Shown here piece by piece: positions 56,774 through 64,000 of a stretch of DNA of 64,000 bases. The notes under the pieces were generated by a model, which was not told where the DNA came from, did not search any database, and saw nothing but the letters and a program-made list of their open reading frames with translations. Position 1 is the stretch's first letter. Each line of letters starts with the position of its first letter. Origin of the DNA: Oasisia sp. SBJ-2009 (Eukaryota; Annelida; Polychaeta; Sabellida; Siboglinidae). The stretch is from NCBI GenBank assembly GCA_964017155.1, contig OZ024865.1, positions 37,948,926-38,012,925 of the forward strand, read 5' to 3'. The position numbers were made by a program, and so were the translations under genes.

Positions 56774-59700
56774 GTTGTCATTCAGCCATTCCCCTGGCAA
56801 AAGTGTGCGCAAATCTTTCTGCGTCATGGTGATTCCACCAGCTGTCACCTTAGACGGAAGAGACAGTGGGGTAGGAGGAGACAGTGAGGTAGGAGAAGAC
56901 AGTGGGGTAGGAGAAGACAGTGAGGTAGGACGTGACAGTGGGGCAGGACGTGACAGTGGGGTAGGACGTGACAGTGGGGCAGGACGTGACAGTGGGGTAG
57001 GACGTGACAGTGGGGTAGGAGGAAACAGTGAGGTAGGAAGAGACAGTGGGGTAGCAGATGACAGTGGGGTAGGACGTGACAGTGGGGTAGGACGTGACAG
57101 TGGGGTAGGACGTGACAGTGGGGTAGGACGTGACAGTGGGGTAGGACGTGACAGTGGGGTAGGATGTGACAGTGGGGCAGGACGTGACAGTGGGGTAGGA
57201 GGAGACAGTGAGGTAGGAGGAGACAGTGAGGTAGGACGTGACAGTGGGGCAGGACGTGACAGTGAGGTAGGAGGAGACAATGAGGTAGGAGAAGACAGTG
57301 AGGTAGGAGGAGACAGTGGGGTAGGAGAAGACAGTGGGGTAGGAGGAGACAGTGAGGTAGGAGGAGACAGTGCGGTAAGAGAAGACAGTGGGGTAGGAGA
57401 AGACAGTGGGGTAGGAGGAGACAGTGGGGTAGGAGGAGACAGTGAGGTAGGAGGAGACAGTGGGGTAGGAGAAGACAGTGGGGTAGGAGGATACAGTGGG
57501 GTAGGAGGAGACAGTGCGGTAAGAGAAGACAGTGAGGTAGGAGGAGACAGTGGGGTAGGAGGAGACAGTGAGGTAGGAGGAGACAGTGGGGTAGGAGAAG
57601 ACAGTGGGGTAGGAGGAGACAGTGGGGTAGGAGGAGACAGTGAGGTAGGAGGAGACAGTGCGGTAAGAGAAGACAGTGAGGTAGGAGGAGACAGTGAGGT
57701 AAGAGAAGACAGTGGGGTAGGAGAAGACAGTGAGGTAGGAGGAGACAGTGAGGTAGGAGGAGACAGTGGGGTAGGAGGAGACAGTGGGGTAAGAGAAGAC
57801 AGTGCGGTAAGAGAAGACAGTGAGGTAGGAGGAGACAGTGCGGTAAGAGAAGACAGTGCGGTAAGAGAAGACAGTGAGGTAGGAGGAGACAGTGCGGTAA
57901 GAGGAGACAGTGCGGTAAGAGAAGACAGTGCGGTAAGAGAAGACAGTGCGGTAAGAGAAGACAGTGAGGTAGGAGGATACAGTGCGGTAAGAGGAGACAG
58001 TGCGGTAAGAGAAGACAGTGAGGTAGGAGGAGACAGTGCGGTAAGAGAAGACAGTGAGGTAGGAGAAGACAGTGGGGTAGGAGGAGACAGTGCGGTAAGA
58101 GGAGACAGTGCGGTAAGAGAAGACAGTGAGGTAGGAGAAGACAGTGAGGTAGGAGAAGACAGTGGGGTAGGAGGAGACAGTGAGGTAGGAGAAGACAGTG
58201 GGGTAGGAGGAGACAGTGCGGTAAGAGGAGACAGTGCGGTAAGAGAAGACAGTGAGGTAGGAGAAGACAGTGAGGTAGGAGAAGACAGTGGGGTAGGAGG
58301 ATACAGTGCGGTAAGAGGAGACAGTGCGGTAAGAGAAGACAGTGAGGTAGGAGAAGACAGTGAGGTAGGAGAAGACAGTGAGGTAGGAGAAGACAGTGGG
58401 GTAGGAGGATACAGTGCGGTAAGAGGAGACAGTGCGGTAAGAGAAGACAGTGGGGTAGGAGGAGACAGTGAGGTAGGAGGAGACAGTGCGGTAAGAGAAG
58501 ACAGTGGGGTAGGAGAAGACAGTGGGGTAGGAGGAGACAGTGGGGTAGGAGGAGACAGTGAGGTAGGAGGAGACAGTGGGGTAGGAGAAGACAGTGGGGT
58601 AGGAGGATACAGTGGGGTAGGAGGAGACAGTGCGGTAAGAGAAGACAGTGAGGTAGGAGGAGACAGTGGGGTAGGAGGAGACAGTGAGGTAGGAGGAGAC
58701 AGTGGGGTAGGAGAAGACAGTGGGGTAGGAGGAGACAGTGGGGTAGGAGGAGACAGTGAGGTAGGAGGAGACAGTGCGGTAAGAGAAGACAGTGAGGTAG
58801 GAGGAGACAGTGAGGTAAGAGAAGACAGTGGGGTAGGAGAAGACAGTGAGGTAGGAGGAGACAGTGAGGTAGGAGGAGACAGTGGGGTAGGAGGAGACAG
58901 TGGGGTAGGAGAAGACAGTGGGGTAGGAGGAGACAGTGGGGTAGGAGGAGACAGTGAGGTAGGAGGAGACAGTGCGGTAAGAGAAGACAGTGAGGTAGGA
59001 GGAGACAGTGAGGTAAGAGAAGACAGTGGGGTAGGAGAAGACAGTGAGGTAGGAGGAGACAGTGAGGTAGGAGGAGACAGTGGGGTAGGAGGAGACAGTG
59101 GGGTAAGAGAAGACAGTGCGGTAAGAGAAGACAGTGAGGTAGGAGGAGACAGTGCGGTAAGAGAAGACAGTGCGGTAAGAGAAGACAGTGAGGTAGGAGG
59201 AGACAGTGCGGTAAGAGGAGACAGTGCGGTAAGAGAAGACAGTGCGGTAAGAGAAGACAGTGCGGTAAGAGAAGACAGTGAGGTAGGAGGATACAGTGCG
59301 GTAAGAGGAGACAGTGCGGTAAGAGAAGACAGTGAGGTAGGAGGAGACAGTGCGGTAAGAGAAGACAGTGAGGTAGGAGAAGACAGTGGGGTAGGAGGAG
59401 ACAGTGCGGTAAGAGGAGACAGTGCGGTAAGAGAAGACAGTGAGGTAGGAGAAGACAGTGAGGTAGGAGAAGACAGTGGGGTAGGAGGAGACAGTGAGGT
59501 AGGAGAAGACAGTGGGGTAGGAGGAGACAGTGCGGTAAGAGGAGACAGTGCGGTAAGAGAAGACAGTGAGGTAGGAGAAGACAGTGAGGTAGGAGAAGAC
59601 AGTGGGGTAGGAGGATACAGTGCGGTAAGAGGAGACAGTGCGGTAAGAGAAGACAGTGAGGTAGGAGAAGACAGTGAGGTAGGAGAAGACAGTGAGGTAG

Positions 59701-61163
59701 GAGAAGACAGTGGGGTAGGAGGAGACAGTGCGGTAAGAGGAGACAGTGCGGTAAGAGAAGACAGTGCGGTAGGAGAAGACAGTGGGGTAGGAGGAGACAG
59801 TGAGGTAGGAGGAGACAGTGCGGTAGGAGGAGGCAGTGGGGTAGGAGGAGGCAGTGGGGTAGGAGAAGACAGTGAGGTAGGAGGAGACAGTGGGGTAGGA
59901 GAAGACAGTGAGGTAGGAGGAGACAGTGCGGTAGGAGGAGGCAGTGAGGTAAGAGGAGACAGTGAGGTAGGAGGAGACAGTGAGGTAGGAGGAGACAGTG
60001 AGGTAGGAGAAGACAGTGAGGTAGGAGAAGACAGTGGGGTAGGAGAAGACAGTGAGGTAGGAGAAGACAGTGGGGTAGGAGGAGACAGTGAGGTAGGAGG
60101 AGACAGTGGGGTAGGAGAAGACAGTGGGGTAGGAGAAGACAGTGAGGTAGGAGAAGACAGTGGGGTAGGAGGAGACAGTGAGGTAGGAGGAGACAGTGGG
60201 GTAGGAGAAGACAGTGAGGTAGGAGAAGACAGTGGGGTAGGAGAAGACAGTGAGGTAGGAGGAGACAGTGAGGTAGGAGGAGACAGTGGGGTAGGAGAAG
60301 ACAGTGAGGTAGGAGAAGACAGTGGGGTAGGAGAAGACAGTGAGGTAGGAGGAGACAGTGGGGTAGGAGAAGACAGTGGGGTAGGAGGAGACAGTGGGGT
60401 AGGAGGAGACAGTGGGGTAGGAGGAGACAGTGGGGTAGGAGGAGACAGTGGGGTAGGAGGAGACAGTGGGGTAGGAGAAGACAGTGGGGTAGGAGGAGAC
60501 AGTGGGGTAGGAGGAGACAGTGCGGTAAGAGAAGACAGTGCGGTAGGAGAAGACAGTGGGGTAGGAGGAGACAGTGGGGTAGGAGAAGACAGTGAGGTAG
60601 GAGGAGACAGTGCGGTAGGAGGAGGCAGTGGGGTAGGAGGAGGCAGTGGGGTAGGAGAAGACAGTGAGGTAGGAGGAGACAGTGGGGTAGGAGGAGGCAG
60701 TGGGGTAGGAGAAGACAGTGAGGTAGGAGGAGACAGTGGGGTAGGAGAAGACAGTGGGGTAGGAGGAGGCAGTGGGGTAGGAGAAGACAGTGAGGTAGGA
60801 GGAGACAGTGGGGTAGGAGGAGACAGTGGGGTAGGAGGAGACAGTGAGGTAGGAGGAGACAGTGAGGTAGGAGGAGACAGTGGGGTAGGAGGAGACAGTG
60901 GGGTAGGAGGAGACAGTGGGGTAGGAGGAGACAGTGGGGTAGGAGGAGACAGTGGGGTAGGAGGAGACAGTGGGGTAGGAGGAGACAGTGAGGTAGGAGG
61001 AGACAGTGAGGTAGGAGGAGACAGTGGGGTAGGAGGAGACAGTGAGGCAGGAAGGTGAGGTGTGTGGTAGGGTTTCAGCTGATCATAGGCCACCTTTGTC
61101 TTTAAGACCACGCCAGCTGTGTTTGCCAGTGTCACCTGGTAGTTTGGCCCGATATTTCTGATC
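56774..61163 (-). other. Giant last visible exon of the Ginger1-like gene
   Basis: Acceptor ttatccttag before 61163, donor gtatgt after 56774. It opens with IRNIGPNYQVTLANTAG and LKPYH (end of GPY/F), runs through about 230 hexapeptides of type SPPTPL, SSPTSL or SSLTAL and then GGITMTQKDL...WLNDN. The open frame is 1463 codons without interruption. Whether the whole length is spliced and translated needs RNA evidence. Confidence 0.7.
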
Positions 61164-64000
61164 CTAAGGATAAGGAACATATTATTAGGAATACTTTTAT
61201 TATCTCACAGTAATGATATCCCCAATATCATCACCATCTTGCGATGTCTAAGTTTACCTACAATGATCAATGTTTGTCATTGCATTTATCAGAAAACTCC
61301 GGGTAAGTAATAGCCAATTTAGGATTCAGCAGCAATGTTGTCTAGTGCATCTTGTTTCTAATTAGTGCTGTCCTGTACCAATCAAAAATTGTCACACATC
61401 TAGTTCAGTTCTTATTTTAAAAGTAAGTAAGACATGTGAAACATTTGTCAAATTTATTGAGGATACGCTTAAATTGAGGCAAATAATTAAAATTGTTACC
61501 TGAATGGGCCATTCCATTGTGGCTCCAGTTTGCCACCTTTCCTCCCGACATTCCTCATCTTCCGTTTCAGGACAATGTCACCAATCTCAAAGTGAAATGT
61601 TTTCATTCCCTTTGTTTTTCTGTTCATGTACTGCTTAGATTGGCGCTGTTGGGCAGTTGTGACATTTGTGTGAACCTGGAAAGTCATGGTGCTTAGAACA
61701 TAGTTGGATGGAAGACTTAAATATATAAAATTGCCAGTTAGAAGTAATAATTTATACACAAGAAAGAATATAATTGCTGGCTCTCTCTAGTAAGGGACAC
61801 AATTCTAGGAGTTGTAACTTGATAACAATGTTATCTCTATCTGACCAGTAGTTGTGCTATATTCATAGTCAGCATATGTTACCTGTAGTGGAAAGTAAGA
61901 TACTTTGAATTCAGTTGGTGATATTGATCCACCAATGAAAAGCAACATAAATTGGTTCATCACAGTGGACGGGGTTACATTATTTTTACTGTTTACATTA
62001 TCTTGTAAAGACCCTGTAACACAAACTTTCACTAATTTTACACACCTGTTCATGAACGCTTGTCACCTGTTTCCCTACTTGCTTAACGTAGTTGTCCACA
62101 TCCTCTTCCACGAATGCTGGAATGTGAATGTCTTCTTCCTTGTCAGCATCATCCATCTATACAATATATCTGAATTGTACCTACTGGGCTATATTTCTGT
62201 CAAGTACTATTTCATGAGTCACAATGTATATCATCAATACATAAAACAATCACTTGTACAAAAGTGATATCATTTAGTCATGTAAATATTTAACAACTAA
62301 TACAGTGTTCTCTGTTCTCTGAAATGCATGTAACATTAGGGCATTATGCAATGAATGTAGTGACATATGCAATATGACAATAAACGAAATACCTCAATAG
62401 GCAGACGTGGATGGCGATTGAACATGAGGAAGAATGGGGTGTATTTGGTCGACCCCTGTCTCTGTGTGCGCATGCTAAAGGCGACCTGTTCCAGGTAATC
62501 GTCCCAGTCGTCCTGGTGTTCACCCGTCAACTTGCTCAGTCGGGTCTTGAGTGTCTGATTGGTTCTACAATCAATCCAGATGGTCAATAGTGGACAATTT
62601 TATAAGAGTAATTCTGGGTCAGTTTAAAAGGAATATCAGTTGTGATAAACAATTACATTTTTACATGCTTAGCAAACATAGCTGCTATTTATATTATTAC
62701 AAGTTTGGTTTGTTATACAACAATAAAGGTTTTTTTTAAACAAAAAACATTGTTTTATTCATAATGTGACTGTAATGGTAATAATTCACAACTGATACCT
62801 CTCATCAAGTCCATTGGTTTGGGGGTGGTATGCTGCCGTAATCATGCGGTCGATGTTGAATTTTTTTGCTAAATCTGCATTTATGGTGTTCACAAATTCA
62901 CGACCTTGGTCGGACAACAGTTTCTTCGGGGCACCATATCTGTACAAAGACAACAACTATGAGACATTCTGCTAAAGATATATTGTGAACTTGCTTTCAG
63001 TTAACACCTTTTCTAGATTCATCCACTGAAGCCAAGAAATAAAATGAAGGCCTATTTTGTGACGAAGTAATAGATATGGGAAAGAAGGGGTAAGGGGGCA
63101 GCACCATGCTGACATTTCAACAATTTCCAAATACATCCCCCATCTTCCCACATCATGATCTATTGTGAGATAGTGAAGTGGAGTGGTGCTGATGCTTGAG
63201 ATGCAGTGCTTCCCAGCCCTTCCTAATTGTTTCATTTCCGGCATGAAAGTAATGTTTGTATTGTGTGAACCAAGTCAATACATTGAACAGCATAAGGCAT
63301 CTGCCATATAGCTATCGTCTTTCAATTTTTTTCATTATAAACCATTATTATGTAATTAATTTAATCATTTACTGAATTGAAGCTTAATAATCAAGGAATG
63401 CAATACCTGCCAATGAAGCTGTGCCAGCTGCGCGCTCCCTCCTCAGCCGTCTCCCGCTTCAGGGAGTACAGCTCCACGTACTTTGTAAAGTAGTCTGTGA
63501 GTGTCATTACATATTTATAGCCATTCTTGGTCTCAGGTAGTGGGCCTAAAAAGTAGCTTAAATATAAGTTTGTATAATAACATTAGGTAGATTCCATTAC
63601 AAGGCACTTCAAAGTAAAATCAGTATTTTTGATAGGAGATTTGTTGTCCCTCTCTTCTAAGGTCATCAAATCTAAACTGGCGATCGAACCTTAAATGAAA
63701 CAAGAAAAATCAAGGAAAATAAATAAAATTAATAGTAGTAGAAATAGTGACATTTTATTCACAACTAATGCTAACTTGGGACAACTAGTGTGCATGTCAC
63801 GACTATTTAATTTGTCATAAACATTCAAGAGTGAAAATGTTTACAGCATAAATATAAATATTAACTCCTGTGTACACTGGCAGCAGTCAACATTACATTG
63901 AGTAAGGATTACATATGTACTTTTTACATTACATGGCCTACCTACAAGATCCATGCCAACCATATGCATGGGTGCCACAATCTTTATTGGCGTCAGCTTT
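56774..64000 (-). CDS. Ginger1-like integrase/transposase gene with Ulp1 start, multi-exon, partial
   Basis: Minus-strand exons: 64000-63942 (cut by the window), 63545-63407, 62939-62799, 62564-62393, 62156-62046, 61675-61500 and 61163-56774. All borders are GT-AG and all phases agree. The joined product has a Gypsy-type integrase core: VGMDLVGPLP (first Asp), LLSDQGREF (second Asp) and NGLDERTNQTLK (Glu, 35 residues after the second Asp). It continues with a GPY/F region (GDIVLKRK ... LEPQWNGPFR ... LKTKVAYDQLKPYH), then a long Ser/Pro/Thr/Leu repeat, then ITMTQKDLRTLLPGEWLNDN, the opening motif of a Ulp1/SENP-type protease, with a donor gtatgt. Integrase + GPY/F + Ulp1 with introns is the published layout of Ginger1 DNA transposases. 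The N-terminal zinc finger lies beyond 64000; the rest of Ulp1 was not found to the left. The frame is intact as far as visible. Confidence 0.8.
56863..61054. repeat. 18-bp minisatellite, ~230 copies, with higher-order structure
   Basis: Unit acagtggggtaggaggag with a few recurrent alleles (gagg/gggg/gcgg; gtag/gtaag; gga-gac/gaa-gac/gga-tac). A block from about 57350 recurs at +1116 bp (62 units): for instance tgcggtaaga at 57371 and 58487. Further on the offset becomes 1314 bp (73 units; 57781 versus 59095), because the second block has an extra internal 198-bp (11-unit) duplication. The left end (56.9-57.25 kb) is richer in the cgtgac variant. Forward-strand Asp-Ser-Gly-Val frames are mirror artefacts. 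Confidence 0.95.
61500..61675 (-). other. Ginger1-like exon: GPY/F region
   Basis: From tttccag to gtaaca. Encodes VHTNVTTAQQRQSKQYM, FEIGDIVLKRKMRNV and LEPQWNGPF. The codon split over the next intron gives GPF-R-IRNIG. The GPY/F motif is shared by Gypsy integrases and Ginger1 transposases. Confidence 0.75.
62046..62156 (-). other. Ginger1-like 111-bp acidic exon
   Basis: From tatag to gtgtgt; exactly 37 codons, phase 0 at both ends, reading MDDADKEEDIHIPAF ... VKQVGKQVTSVHEQ. It links the integrase core to the GPY/F exon. Confidence 0.68.
62393..62564 (-). other. Ginger1-like exon: end of DDE core
   Basis: Begins after gattgtag and ends before gtattt. Reads TNQTLKTRLSKLTGEHQ, DDWDDYLEQVAFSMRTQ and YTPFFLMFNRHPRLPIE, the standard region after the catalytic Glu of Gypsy-type integrases. 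Confidence 0.8.
62799..62939 (-). other. Ginger1-like exon: second Asp and Glu of the DDE triad
   Basis: From ttgtacag to gtatca. Reads YGAPKKLLSDQGREF, FNIDRMITAAYHPQTNGL and ends in Asp-Glu-Arg split over the intron. Asp to Glu spacing is 35 residues, as in retroviral-type integrases. Confidence 0.82.
63407..63545 (-). other. Ginger1-like exon between first and second Asp
   Basis: From tttttag to gtattg. Reads PLPETKNGYKYVMTLTDYF, KYVELYSLKRET and SWHSFIG. Confidence 0.8.
63942..64000 (-). other. Ginger1-like exon with first catalytic Asp (partial)
   Basis: Runs off the right edge. Reads KLTPIKIVAPMHMVGMDLV before gtaggc; the Asp in GMD is the first DDE residue. The N-terminal zinc-binding region should lie beyond 64000. 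Confidence 0.75.

Noticed and set aside
56775..61058. 1427-codon forward frame of Asp-Ser-Gly-Val repeats
   Set aside because: It mirrors the 18-bp array on the opposite strand; a period divisible by three keeps all frames open. The splice-supported integrase exon is on the minus strand.

Overview
This is eukaryotic, almost certainly metazoan, nuclear DNA. It is AT-rich, has GT-AG introns and long microsatellites, and carries transposon families typical of marine invertebrates: CR1-like LINEs, hAT, Ginger1, a tyrosine-recombinase gene, and THAP, SWIM and Myb/SANT modules. A mollusc or another lophotrochozoan is my best guess, but no sequence here fixes the phylum. There is no operon, rRNA, tRNA or CRISPR. 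The only convincing ordinary host gene is the 3' end of an RCC1-repeat (RCCD1-like) gene at about 38 kb. Almost everything else is mobile or tandem-repeat DNA.

Layout. 0-20 kb: four copies of a composite repeat that carries antisense hAT-transposase remnants and ends in a 20-bp minisatellite. Between them lie a Myb/SANT plus gag-like mosaic (1.4-2.4 kb), a 5'-truncated CR1 LINE with an intact ORF2 (5.6-9.1 kb) and a decayed conserved gene (11-13.6 kb). 20.4-22.6 kb: a 540-bp CA tract, then a tandem pair of ~0.75-kb units studded with ACCGAGGAC. 22.7-27.7 kb, minus strand: a spliced, recently broken tyrosine-recombinase gene (zinc fingers, recombinase, triplicated 63-bp acidic exons, Myb/SANT end) next to a 33-bp minisatellite. 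29-36.8 kb: hAT-type MITEs with 8-bp target duplications, a fold-back repeat and a second LINE with an open 1131-codon ORF. 40-44 kb: a third LINE on the minus strand, split by a 344-bp MITE that can be excised on paper to the exact base. 45-55 kb: a tandem duplication, a 1.25-kb hAT-like element, a THAP relic, a SWIM-type relic and a 308-bp perfect palindrome. 55.5-56.6 kb: a dead LINE. 56.8-64 kb, minus strand: a seven-exon Ginger1-like integrase gene whose last exon holds the GPY/F region, about 230 copies of an 18-bp (six-residue) repeat and the start of a Ulp1-type protease. The gene runs off the right edge.

The clearest theme is minisatellite growth with codon-multiple periods inside or beside transposase-type genes: 18 bp in the Ginger-like exon and 33 bp beside the recombinase. 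Because these periods divide by three, long open frames appear on both strands, and most of those frames are artefacts. All homology statements are from recognition of motifs by eye; no database search was possible.
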